Assembly: GCA_029215795.1 (NCBI GenBank)
Contig: JARDYH010000006.1
Coordinates: 28,287,501-28,351,500 of the forward strand
DNA from: Anniella stebbinsi
Taxonomy: Eukaryota; Chordata; Lepidosauria; Squamata; Anniellidae
Direction: 5' to 3'
DNA length: 64,000 nucleotides
The notes beneath the pieces were generated by a model. The model was given only the letters and a program-made list of their open reading frames with translations, did not search any database and was not told where the DNA came from. Position numbers and translations under genes: made by a program. This document shows, one piece after another, positions 35,714-46,149 of the stretch. Each line of letters starts with the position of its first letter. Position 1 is the first letter of the stretch.

Positions 35714-35819
35714 TGAAACACAGCCTAAAGCTCAATATGAGTATATATGATGATGTTACAGAGAGGCACATTTAACAATTCTTTGAACATTAAAATTATT
35801 TCAGAAGAAGTGCTTTCTG

Positions 35820-35905
35820 GAACAGACAAAAGGCCTATTTAGTGCAGCATCCTGTTTCCAACAATGGCCAACCGGAAGACCACAAGCAGGACATGAAGGC
35901 GAAAG
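35820..35905 (+). mobile_element. Fragment of an unclassified interspersed repeat
   Basis: AGCATCCTGTTTCCAACAAT and GACCACAAGCAGGACATGAA match the family around 44200-44225 and 44448-44600. Its class is not known to me. Confidence 0.4.
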
Positions 35906-35961
35906 CCCTCATATGCTTAATGTGAAAGAAAATGTTAATTATATTCATTCTATGAACAAAA

Positions 35962-36096
35962 GCAGGGTGGGGAATGTGTGGCCCTCCAGATGTTGGACTG
36001 CAGTTCCCATCAGTCCTAGCCAACACAACAGTGGTGAGGTATGATGCAAGTTGCAGTCCAGCAACATCTAGAGGGCCGCACATTCCCCACCCCTGC
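35962..36096. mobile_element. Palindromic MITE (GCAGGGTGGGGAATGTG ends)
   Basis: It begins GCAGGGTGGGGAATGTGTGG and ends GCACATTCCCCACCCCTGC, inverse of each other, with ACTGCAGTTCCCATCAGTCC inside. It is a hAT-like non-autonomous element. Confidence 0.7.
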
Positions 36097-36261
36097 AGTA
36101 AATGTTAAACCTGCTTCAGCTTAGGTAATAATTATTAGTTTTATGGATCCTTTCTTATTCCTCTCAGAAACTCACCAGACACATATATTTAACCACATGT
36201 AAGTTGTTCCCAATTCTTTCCAACCTCTCCTGGCATGAACCTTCTAGTATACTACATTCAG

Positions 36262-36605
36262 CATCTAAGGCCCTCCTCCAGGTGCTTCATCTGAGGGAGG
36301 CTTGGAAAGTGGCAACAAAGGAGCGAGCCTTCTCAGTGGTGGCCCTTTGATTATGGAATGATCTCCCCAATGAGGCCTGCCTAGCATTAACATTGTTATC
36401 TTTCGGCACCTGGTTCAGACCTTCCTCTCCTCTTAGGCATTTGGCAGCATATGATAAGGTTTTTAAATGGATCCTGGGATTACTTCGTTAAAATTGTTTA
36501 GATATACATATGTGGTAAGGTCTGTTTATATATTATGTGCTATATTGTATTTTAACCTGATCAAAGAGCTTTGTGTATTAGACGGTATAGAAATGTAATA
36601 AATGA
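36262..36605 (+). mobile_element. Decayed LINE 3' part
   Basis: AAGGCCCTCCTCCAGGTGCT, ATGGAATGATCTCCCCAATG and CTCTTAGGCATTTGGCAGCA match the order found in 45720-45935 of the better-preserved LINE. The end is GACGGTATAGAAATGTAATA. Confidence 0.7.
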
Positions 36606-38351
36606 AAAACATGAAATGAACCATTTACTCAAATGTGAACTTTCCATTCCTCTCCCCACTTGCTAGGTGTCTCTCTTCTTACTGTAATAAATAGGTACAT
36701 CACAGGTACTTGATGATTCGTAGTTATTAAATCATCTATATCCCCCTATAACCAGCTTCATTGAAGATCAAAGTCATGAATAAGAAAGAAAGGGGCTTTG
36801 TTTAAAAAATTCCTGACTTAACATGTTACAATGTTAAGTGTCTGTTGAGGGTATTTTCATACATGGCCAGCTGTTGTGATGTTAAAGAATGGACAACCCA
36901 AGATGCTGCTTCTGATTTTCTGACAGGCCTTATTTTTGGTGGCAACGTACAGAAGCGAGTGGGGCTGAAAATGTAGTCCTGCGCACAATATTCACCTATC
37001 TGAAAAATCAGTCCCATAATGTGCACTGTGTTCCGTCTCTTGTACGTACCCAGGGCCAAGAGCATGCTTTCCTTTCGTCATGGATGTCCAGGCTGATTTC
37101 TGTGCTATGTCTTAAGCCTCCCTTCAGAATCCCCTTTGGAGATCAGAGACAGCGAGAAGGAGACAAGCATTTTCAGTCTTTTCGCACTGCATGGTGCCAT
37201 CAGCTGGATGGCTCTGTTGGCCAGGGCATGATAGATGGCACGGTGATTCTTCTCAAGTTCACAGCAAAGACCGCTTGAGCCTGTGTCCACCCGGCTAGCA
37301 AAACAGTCGCTCTTGCCAAGACAAACAGAGCAAGGTATGAACATTAACAGTAAGCAATAACTGTGGTGCGAAACATTCTCAGGAAAGTCCAGACATCAAG
37401 GATACTGCTTGGAATATCTTGAATGTCCTGCATTCTTCTGCAGTGAAAAAAGGGCACTGTTACAACAGCAGTGTGGGAGACAGCGGCCAAGGACAAGGGC
37501 CCTGGAGAGCCAGCCATCAATTTTCTGTGGCTGATTGAGGGGAAACTGGAATGCATATTACTGTGACTTCTGACGCCAGCCGCTGTTATGCACAGAATAC
37601 ATTACTTAATTTTTTTAAAAAAAAACTCAACTATTAATAGTTTTTTTTAATGATCCCTTGTAGTTTTTAATTGTTTTCATCTGGGATGGGAAACCACCCA
37701 TGACATTTTGGTACGGCTATTACATGGGTCATTGAAATTAGCTTGTGTTTGCTAATATGCTGAACAGCAGATTAAGTGGGGATAATTTATGTCCTTTAAT
37801 TTGTTTGCTGACATAAAAGAGTTGCCTGTATGCCTAATCCTATTTCTAAAACTATAAAACCTCGGGAAAGTAGAGAGATTAAAAATCTGTGTAACAAGTG
37901 GAATAGCAGAGTGGCATAATATTTTCTTTACCATATGGATTTCTGGATGAATTGAGAATAGATAGAAAATGGAAGAGTTACTGAAAACATAGATATTAAT
38001 ATATTAGATTTTAAGGGAATTGCCGTTGCCATTATCCCTATCCTGTCCTTCTTTAATAGCTAACAGTCCTATCCTAAGCATGTCTACTCAAAGTAGGACC
38101 TATTACATTCAAGTAAGATCTCTTACTACCAGGCAAGTATGTATAGAATGGCAGCCTAATTTATTTAGGCCCATGCATGAAGCCCGGATCTGAATTCAAC
38201 TCCCATGCATGTCAGATCAACATCCATAACAAGTACAGTTCACCTAGTGGAGGCACCCATGTAATTTTTCTCTCTAGGGAAGCCACTGCAGCAGATCTGT
38301 CCCTGCTGCTGCTGCTGCTGCCATCACTACTACCACCACCATGCCCCTCCA
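36606..38351. other. Unassigned DNA
   Basis: No gene is supported. A slightly GC-richer patch at 37050-37330 has open frames on both strands with no recognisable domain. A T7/A9 run lies at 37610-37625. Confidence 0.35.
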
Positions 38352-38359
38352 GTTGATGA

Positions 38360-38727
38360 TAGGCCTGTGCATGGATCCGGATCCCAAATCCGGAGTGGAT
38401 CGGGCTGATCCGGGCCTCCCGGATCCGGCCTGATTGGATCCGTAATCCGGATCTGATTCGGATCTGGTCACAGCACTCCCTCCTGTTCTCCCCCTCCCTC
38501 CCCCACTCTCCCTGCTTACCTGCTGCCTCCTCTGCATTGTCCCCCGTCGTCCTCTCTCCTCGCTGTGTGTCGCCGCATTTCCTGCTCGCATCGGGTAATG
38601 ACGGGGAGAGCGGGAGGGAGTGCTGTGCACAGATCCGGATCGGATCTGGATCTGAGTTGGCTCAGGCCTGATCCGGACCTGACAGATTGGGATACGGATC
38701 AGATCGGGAGGTCTGTGTACAGCCCTA
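38360..38727. mobile_element. hAT-type MITE, 368 bp (TAGG..TGTGCA ends)
   Basis: It begins TAGGCCTGTGCATGG and ends CTGTGTACAGCCCTA. Perfect 8-bp duplications GTTGATGA flank it (38352-38359, 38728-38735). Arms carry GGATCCGGATC-type inverted blocks like those at the edges of 7563-9372. Confidence 0.88.
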
Positions 38728-38735
38728 GTTGATGA

Positions 38736-40439
38736 GGTTTTCCCACCAGCCAGCTAACCAGCCATGGAACACCACCACCACTTTACTGCTATGGAAAACA
38801 ATGTTAAATTTAGCACTGCAGGAATTCAGCTGGAGGGCTCTGTGGAACATATAGGAATTGGAATAATGATATTTTGCACTCTTCCTCAGAGCTCAGAATC
38901 TTGGTTGGCCTTACATCATTCCTATCCTTTTTTCTATATATGCCAGGCTTAGTCAATCAAAACCTACTTCATACAGGCTGATGTTGAGTACTTCCTGTTC
39001 CCTTCTCCAGCTGCAGTTGAGTCGAGGTCTAACCACACACAGCCCACGGTAGCATAGTAGGCTACATTCTAGCCTTCAAACAGCAGTGTTGAGACCCTTT
39101 CAAACTGAGGACCCAATTCCATTCCAGAGACGCTCTTAGGGCTGCATTGCTGGTGGGCGGGACTGAAGGCTAAAGGGGTGGGGCCAAAAAAGTTAGCCTA
39201 TTTTTGCTTTATGTTCTTGCTGCCAGTAACTAAGCCTTAGGAGAGGCTTTTCAACCCTTTAGAATGGGGGGGGGGAATACTGCTCCAAAACTGGAAAACC
39301 ACCGAACGATCTGTGGTTGGGGAAAATATGATGGGGCAGGGGAAGGTAGCATGGTCTTCTGGGCAAGCCGAGTGGGCCAGACTGGGGCCCTGGGCCAGAG
39401 ATTTTGCACTTCTATTTTAAAACGTAATGGTCCTGGTTGAAGCTATAAACTACTGCACTATAAACTAAAGCTACCAGCCATATTTTACAAGAGCCACTCA
39501 AATGAATTTATATCAAATAAGCAAACCAAATGAGCAAATGTGATTGATCTGTTAACCTAAGCACCTGGTAATTAGTACCTTGTTCATCAAATGTACAGAA
39601 GGACGTGCTGAGCACTTTACCTCTTAAAACAGTGGGCTAAATTTTCTTTCTAGTTATTCAACTTCAATAATTTTTACTGCATTGTAAATTTAGCATTTAG
39701 CTAAACTCACAATAGCATTTAAGGAAAAGAGGTGCAGCCTATAAATTCACAAGCCATCACTACTCTTCTTGTTTTTGTTTTGGTCTTTGTTAAGCATTTG
39801 GGGGGGGGGAGAGGAAAGAAACTAAAGCCCCCACCACAAACTTGGCTTTGTGTTAATAGCGAGAGAAGAAATGGAAAGTACTTGGCAAGAAACTGCTGCT
39901 ATGTAAAGTGTATACAAGAAATGAATTAAACTTCAAGGTTCAATGAGTGAACATTTGTTTGTCTATTGACCAAACACTTGTGGTGTATGTAGTAGGAATC
40001 AACACATCAGGTCTAGTTCCGTGACAGACCAGCATTCAGATTTTTGTTTAAAAAACGTAAACTAGACTAAACAGACTAAGCTAACTTTTTCTTAACAAAC
40101 TTAATTTTGCATGTTATTATCATTGTTTGGAAGGAAGGATGCCAAGTATGACAGTTAATAATTCTGCCAGCTTCAGTCCCTTCTCTGCTCTCAAGATTTC
40201 CCATGAACAATAACTGCAGAATCTGACACAGCAAGCATTCCAGAATCATGAAGCAAAAGGTCTGATCCTCCCTCCAAATCAGGGATGGGCAGAAGGTAGA
40301 TCTAGGACTACTGGTAGATCCTAGCAATTTTGCAGGAGATCAACAAGGGTTTCCGACTCAAAATAGTTTAATAACAGCAAGGGCAAATGAAAGTTTTATT
40401 TAATAATAATAATTTTAAAAAACCTCTGCCATGGCTGGA
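38736..40439. other. Unassigned DNA
   Basis: No gene is supported. A decayed left end of a GGGATGGGCAG-type DNA element lies near 40281-40345. Confidence 0.35.
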
Positions 40440-40552
40440 CTTGTGCTAATCGCTTTAATTGTAAGTCACCTTGAGGGTACTATTTGGGCTGAAAGTCCCT
40501 CATAAACCTATAAATAAATAAATGAATAAATAAATAAATAAACAAATAAAAT
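40440..40552 (+). mobile_element. LINE 3' tail remnant
   Basis: TTGTAAGTCACCTTGAGGG then (AAAT)n matches the generic 3' end of CR1/L2-type LINEs. No coding part. Confidence 0.55.
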
Positions 40553-40757
40553 CTCTTAGCCTCAGTGTTCTTCCTCACCTGTAAAATGGCAATATTAACT
40601 GGCTGACTTTGTGCAACTCTTCTGGCCACTTTGATTATTTGTATTTGAATCCCTGATCTGTAGAAACTTGAATGTAGATTTATGTTTGATTATACAGCAT
40701 ATGGCTCAGGGGGTTCAATAGGTAATTAACTTCACAGCCACCACTCTCCGCCACCAT

Positions 40758-40790
<33 letters not shown>
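40758..40790. repeat. (AC)n microsatellite
   Basis: An uninterrupted AC run. Confidence 0.9.
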
Positions 40791-40791
<1 letters not shown>

Positions 40792-40949
40792 TATTTTGCA
40801 CCTGGCTCAAATTAGTGTACCTCAAGAGTTTCTGTAAAAAGTAAAATAGCTCCCACAAGTCTGAAGCCAGCCTAGCAAAAAGTATGCTAACAAAACAAAG
40901 ACAAAATGGCTGACAGAGGTCACTCCTGTCGCAGGCATGAAGGGAATAT

Positions 40950-41055
40950 TAGGGATGTGTACCAAAAACAAGATTCTGTTTGGGGCTTCAGAAAATCAAT
41001 TCGGAGCCAGCCTACTTTGGAGGCTAGATCAAATTTTTGTGTCAGAAAATCCAAA
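40950..41055. mobile_element. Left end of a hAT-like element, right end not found
   Basis: TTAGGGATGTGTACCAAAAA resembles the ends of 6461-7109. No matching CACACCCCTA end was located downstream, so the borders are open. Confidence 0.35.
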
Positions 41056-41272
41056 GCATCATCATCATCACGATTATTACTATTATCTCACCTTTTTTCC
41101 TCTTGAAGGCAGCTTGCATGGCCCTCCTCTTCTCCATTTATCCTCACAACTAGGTAGATTAGGATAAGAGTCAATGACTGACCCAAAGTCACCACTGAGC
41201 TTCATGGCCAAGTGGGGATTCGAATCTGGATCTTCCAAGTCTTAGTCAAACATTCTAACCATCTAGACCACA
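41056..41272 (-). mobile_element. Sauria-SINE-like element, reverse orientation
   Basis: On the minus strand the head reads GTGGTCTAGATGGTTAGAAT (A-box region), then GATTCGAATCCCCACTTGGC (B-box region), CATGAAGCTCAGTGGTGACT, TTGGGTCAGTCATTGACTC, then CTACCTAGTTGTGAGGAT and an ATC/ATT-rich tail at 41056-41086. The order matches the squamate SINE. It is nearly full length with many substitutions. Confidence 0.8.
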
Positions 41273-42016
41273 TATGACTTCCCATTGACAATAATGGGGG
41301 AATCAACCAACGACTATCACCTTTTTTGCTTTTGGACAGAATCAGATGAAATTTGCAGGCATATTAGCCCCTATAAGTAAATGAAGCTCGCCAAATTTCA
41401 GTCAAATAGGTGCATGGTTTTGGGTAAGTAGCCTTTAAATATTGTTTTTTTCTAAAAGGGGAATTTTCCATAACTTTTTTATTTCTTGGAATAATTGGAT
41501 AATTTGTAGGCATAGTTGTCCTTTCTGAAGGGATAAAGACAGTTTCAGACAGATAGGTGCAAGGATTTTTGTGTGAAAGGTAAGTCTTTAATGTCTGGGG
41601 CTTCCTTAAAAGGATTTACTTACCCCCTCAATTTACATTTGTGGGCAATTTGTATGAAAATGACATGCATCAGAGGGATGCTCCATGGGACGTAGCCTAT
41701 AACATTTCAGGATCATAGGTTCAGGGGGGCTGTCTGAAGGGACTCTTTAAAGTTTGGGGGGAGGAATGCACTCCCCCCATGGTTTTGGGGAAATTTGTAT
41801 AAAAATTGAATACATCATAGAGATAGATGCTCCTCGGTAAGAAACCTGCAACATGACAGTTTATTGAGAAAATATATTCAAGTGTACACTAGCTTACTCT
41901 GTATAGTGTAAAGGAATCCTTTTTAACTTTGGGGGAGTGCTGTGTTTTTTAAGGGTTCCTTTTGTGGTTAATTTGCTGTGTGTTGTGCTGTGTGTGCTGT
42001 TGTGTTACTGTGTTAC
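41273..42016. other. Unassigned DNA
   Basis: No gene is supported. Loose repetition of GAAATTTGCAGGCATA-like phrases suggests an old element. Confidence 0.3.
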
Positions 42017-43862
42017 AACAACAACAACAACAACAACAATAATAATAATAATAATAATAATATTTTTTACCCACCTCTCCTTTTGGATCGAGGCGGGGAA
42101 CAACATTAATACAATAACAATATACCGTATTTCCTCAATTCTAAGACACACTTTTTTCCCCATATTTACCTTTGTAAAAATGGAGTGTGTCTTAGAATCA
42201 ATGGCGTCTAAGAATTGCTGGATTTCTCCAGCGCTAGAATTGGTTTGAAGATCTACCCACCCACACACAGAGCCTTTACAAAGGGGCTCTGCATGCCTCC
42301 ACCAGCGACTCTGCCTCCCCACTCACCTCCAGTGCCGCCCCGGTCTTTGCCGCCAGCACGCGGGATTGCACCCTACTTTGTAGTAATGCTGCGTTTCCAG
42401 GCTGGGGAGGCTGTTGCCAGCAGTGCTGGTGGCGAGGACCAGGGCGGCAATGGAAGTGAGTGGGGAGACCAAGTCATGGGGGGGGGGGGGGCGCATGCAG
42501 GTCCTCACGGCCGCTGCCTCTGCCTGGCTCTCTGTGCCTTTCCCTCCCCTTCCAGCTTGTTGCTTCTTCTTCTTCTTCCTCCTCCTCCCCCCCCCCCACT
42601 GCTGCCACTCCTCCCTCGCCTGGACCCACTACTGCCTCTGCCTGCCCCCGCCCGCTCCGCTCTTGCTCTCTTACCCCTTCCTGGGATTTGGCAGTGGCGG
42701 CGGCAGCAGATGTAGAGGAGGTCTGGAAACACAGCGTTACTACGAAGTAGGTCATGATCCCATGCACTGGCGGCGAGGACCGGGGCGCAATGGAGGTGAG
42801 TGGGGAGGCCAAGTTGCTGGAGGGGGCGCATGCGGGTCCTCGCTGCCACGGCCGCTGCCTCCACTCAGCTTTCCGCGCTCTTCCCTTCCCTCCCCTTCCC
42901 ACTTGTCGCTTCTTCCTCCTTGCCGCTGTCACTCCACCCTCGCCTGGGACCTTCTACCGCCTCTGCCTGCCCCCGCTCAACCCGCTTTTGCTCTCTCACC
43001 CCTTCCTGAGCTTTGGCGGCGGTGGCAGCAGCAGCGGTAGAGGAGAAGTAGAAGAAGACTCAGAGGAGGAGGAGCAGCAGCAACGAAGGATCCTTGCCCA
43101 GCCTACGAGCGTGATTTGTCCCTACAGTATTTCTTCGATTCTAAGATGCACTTTTTTTCAAATATAAACGTGTCTGAACATGGGGTGTGTCTTAGAATCG
43201 ACACAAAGCTTTTTACCTATTGGTGGCCCTGAAATTAAGGTGTGCCTTAGATTCGATGGCATCTTGGATTCGATGAAATATGGTAGATCAAATACATAAA
43301 TTAATTAAAAGAGCATATAAAACAATCAACACATTTTAAAGTTCTTGGTTTAAAGTTCATCTTGGTAGGTCTGCTGTAAGAGGCTAGTTTTTATAGCTGC
43401 CTTAAACTCAGTGTTAAATTGATGAATCTCCTCCGGCAGGCCATTCCAGAGTCTGGGGGTTGCAGAAGAAAAGGTCCTCTGGGTCACAGTTGTCAGCCTA
43501 GTTTTGGCTGACTGTAGTAAATTGTTCCCAGAGGACCTGAGTGTGTGGGGCGGACTGCATGGGAAAAGGTGATCCCGCAGGTAACCTGGACCCAAACCAT
43601 GTAGGGCTTTAAAGGTAATTACCAACACTTTATACTTTGCCCGGAAACTAATTGGCAGCCAGTGAAGTGATTTTAAAGTTGGTGTAATATGGTCCCCCCT
43701 AGATGTACCAGTGACCAATCTGGCTGCCATATTTTGAACTAGTTGAAGTTTCTGGACTAAGTACAAAGGTAGCCCTATGTACAGCACATTGCAGAAGTCG
43801 AGCCTCGAAGTTGCCAGTGCGTGCATTACTGTCTTTAGGTCTTCCAACTCTAGGAAGGGGAG
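42017..43862 (-). mobile_element. 5'-truncated LINE (family of 21643-23320) split by a DNA element
   Basis: The 3' end with TGTTCCCCGCCTCGATCC and a tail of (TTA)n(TTG)n lies at 42017-42120. The rest continues at 43286-43862 on the far side of an insertion. The minus frame 43922-43350 encodes the RT C-terminal region (LDFCNVLYIGLPL, KLQLVQNMAARLVTGT, LWNGLPEEIHQF), closely similar to the 22.0-22.3 kb copy. It is cut at its 5' side by a (CA)n run at 43865-43889. Confidence 0.85.
42125..43283. mobile_element. 1.16-kb TA-flanked DNA element (Tc1/mariner-like) inside the LINE
   Basis: It begins CCGTATTTCCTCAATTCTAA and ends CTTGGATTCGATGAAATATGG, near inverses, with TA on both sides, as in Tc1/mariner insertions. 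Each end forms its own hairpin with a GTGTGTCTTAGAATC block (42185-42200 and 43183-43200). The GC-rich middle contains a diverged direct duplication of several hundred bases (about 42390-42700 and 42740-43040). No transposase frame is present; the long Pro/Leu/Arg-rich frames are compositional. Confidence 0.75.
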
Positions 43863-43924
43863 GTCACACACACACACACACACACACAGAGCATTAGAGA
43901 AGTGCTTAGTACAACTATGCAAAT

Positions 43925-44010
43925 TTTAATGGTTTTCAATCTTTGGGAACTGCCCAGAGAGCTTTGGCTATGGGGTGGTATAGAAATATAATTAATGAAA
44001 TGAAATGAAT
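43925..44010 (+). mobile_element. LINE 3' end remnant
   Basis: ACTGCCCAGAGAGCTTTGGC followed by TATGGGGTGGTATAGAAA matches the 3' end of the LINE at 45370-46141. Confidence 0.7.
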
Positions 44011-44184
44011 AAAATCCTACATACTTGTAAAGCCCTCAGGGCATCTTTTCCCCCTATTTTCTTTCAGGCAGAGAGTGGGTAAACTTCTTGCTAGTTCATA
44101 GGAATTCTTGCTGAGTTCAGAGAATTCTGCAATGGATTCAAATGAGCTCGAATTTCTATTAATTCAGCTTGCAGATAAGTACAT

Positions 44185-44600
44185 AAGAAGAGCCATTCTG
44201 GATTAGTATTCTGGTCCGGCATTCTGTTGACACCACTGGAGACTGGTGGCACCAATTTTAGTGGGGCTGTGAGTCCATTCCAGGTTTCAGTCAGAACCAG
44301 CTATAACTCTAAAGGAGCAATCCAAGGTGCTGATCCCCATCCCGAAATCAGTACAGCACCTTGGACAGGTCCTTTAGAGTTCTGGGTGGTTTTGACTGAC
44401 ACCAAGATTCACAGTCCCACCAAAACTGGAGCCACCAGCCTCTACTGGTTCACACAGTGGCCAACCAGCTGCCCACAGGAAACCCACAAGCAGAACATGA
44501 GTGCAACAGCACCTTCCTGCCCATGTATCCCAGCAACCGGCATACATAGGCATACTGCCTCTGATACTACTAGAGGCAGCATATAACCATCAGGACTAGT
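44185..44600 (+). mobile_element. Unclassified interspersed repeat, interrupted by a hAT MITE
   Basis: The left part ends GTCCGGCATTCTGTT at about 44229 and the repeat resumes with TTCACACAGTGGCCAACCAG at 44449, reading on to GCAGCATATAACCATCAGGA. The same repeat occurs at 35820-35905. Class unknown. Confidence 0.45.
44234..44447. mobile_element. 214-bp hAT-like MITE
   Basis: It begins CACTGGAGACTGGTGGC and ends GCCACCAGCCTCTACTG, imperfect inverses. The arms pair over about 90 bp (AATTTTAGTGGGGCTGTGA with TCACAGTCCCACCAAAAC). The flanks GTTGACAC (44226-44233) and GTTCACAC (44448-44455) are an 8-bp duplication with one mismatch. Confidence 0.75.
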
Positions 44601-45361
44601 AGCCATTGATAGCATTTCTACAAATGCTGACCTCAGAGGGTGGACAGGTTGGTGCAGGAGAATCAGCCCTTCAAGAAAGATAAGCCCTGAGCACAGGGCC
44701 TTGCAGAGCTGGTAATAAGCCCAGGCCAGATGGGAAGTGTGTGGGCCCCTCCATTTCAAAAAAGGAGGACAACATGGCTGCCCCAAGGGGGCGTGCCCAC
44801 CAACATGTCCATTCTACATAACACCTTCATATTAAACCTGTTCTACAACACCTCAAGGCACATCTATCCCCGCCCCGCATGCGACATGACCCTCTGGAGC
44901 TTGTAGTCTGACCGTGGTATTCACGACGGACAGCTTCTGTGCTATTTCCATGGATGTGCCAGTGTTTGTGTACCTTTGTAGGAAGAATTTTCAGATGTGG
45001 CTGCTGGAATGCGTAATATGTGTACTAAGGCAATCTAGCAGAACATGGTAGGGAACTGACCTCTTTCAGCCCAAAGGCCAAATTCCATTTTGGAAAAGCT
45101 CTTCAGGAATACATTCCATTGGTGGGTGAGGCCAAAGGAAAAAAGGGGTGGAGGGCCTTTTTTTTAAAAAAAAAAATGAGTATATTGTAGCTTAAAGCTC
45201 TTACTGCCAATATAACTCAGTCTTATGACAGGCATTTCATAAAAACTGCACAAAAGCCAAGAAACAGCCAAACAGTAGTTGAGGGGAAAAGGGTGGAGCC
45301 TGGGAAGGGGGCATGGCCATCTGGCAAAACCCAGGGGGCTAGATTAGGATTCCAGAAGAAT
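44601..45361. other. Unassigned DNA
   Basis: No gene is supported. A T8/A11 run lies at 45158-45176. Confidence 0.35.
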
Positions 45362-45369
45362 AATCTCTG

Positions 45370-46141
45370 TGGCACGGAGTGCCTTCTACCAACTTCAGTT
45401 GGTGGCCCAGCTACGCTCCTATCTGGACAGGAATAACCTGGCTTCAGTTGTCTATGCTCTGGTAATCTCTAAATTGGATTACTGCAATGCACTCTACGTG
45501 GGGCTGCCTTTGAAGACGGTTCAGAAGCTGCAGCTTGTGCAAAATGCAGCGGCCAGAGTGATAACAGGAACCAGAAGGTTCGAGCATATAAGACCTACTC
45601 TGGCCTGCTTGCATTGGCTGCCTATACGTTTCCAAGCCCAATTCAAGGTGCTGGTTCTAACCTAAAAAGTCTTATACGGCTTGGGGCCACAATACCTGAT
45701 GGAACGCCTCTCCCGAGACAAACCTATCTGTACACTATGATCCACATCGAAGGTCCTCCTCCGGTTGCCTACTCCAAGGGAGGCATGGAGGGTGGCAACA
45801 AGGGAGAGGGTCTTTTCAGTGGTGGCCCCCCATTTATGGAATGATCTCCCCGACGAGGCTCGCCTGGCGCCAACATTGTTATCTTTTTGGCGCCAGGTCA
45901 AGACTTTCCTCTTCTCCCAGGCATTTAACAGCATATGATGAGGGTTTTTGTGTTTTTGTGTTGTTGTTGTGCTTTGACCCAGAAGGATATTGTAATTTTA
46001 ACTTGTTTTTATGCTTTATGCTTTTAAATTTTGTATATCGGTGTTTTAATTGTTCAATGCTTTTAATTGTTGTAAACTGCCCAGAGAGCTTCGGCTATGG
46101 GGCGGTATATAAATGGAATAAAATAAATAAATAAATAAATA
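45370..46141 (+). mobile_element. 5'-truncated CR1/L3-like LINE with target duplication
   Basis: The plus frame 45369-45665 encodes the RT C-terminal region (AFYQLQLVAQLRSYLDR, LDYCNALYVGLPL, KLQLVQNAAARVITGT, LHWLPIRFQAQFKVLVLT), then shifts frame. The 3' UTR ends GAGAGCTTCGGCTATGGGGC, GGTATATAAATGG and (AAAT)n. AATCTCTG lies on both sides (45362-45369 and 46142-46149), giving a short target duplication, though the leading A could belong to the tail. It is a dead 772-bp insertion. Confidence 0.85.
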
Positions 46142-46149
46142 AATCTCTG

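Noticed and set aside
37021..37344. GC-richer patch with frames on both strands
   Set aside because: No domain, splice pattern or conserved motif is recognisable.
42215..43167. 208-, 166- and 152-codon frames in the GC-rich middle of the 42-43 kb element
   Set aside because: They are low-complexity Pro/Leu/Ser or Gly/Arg frames open on several frames at once, inside a TA-flanked DNA element.
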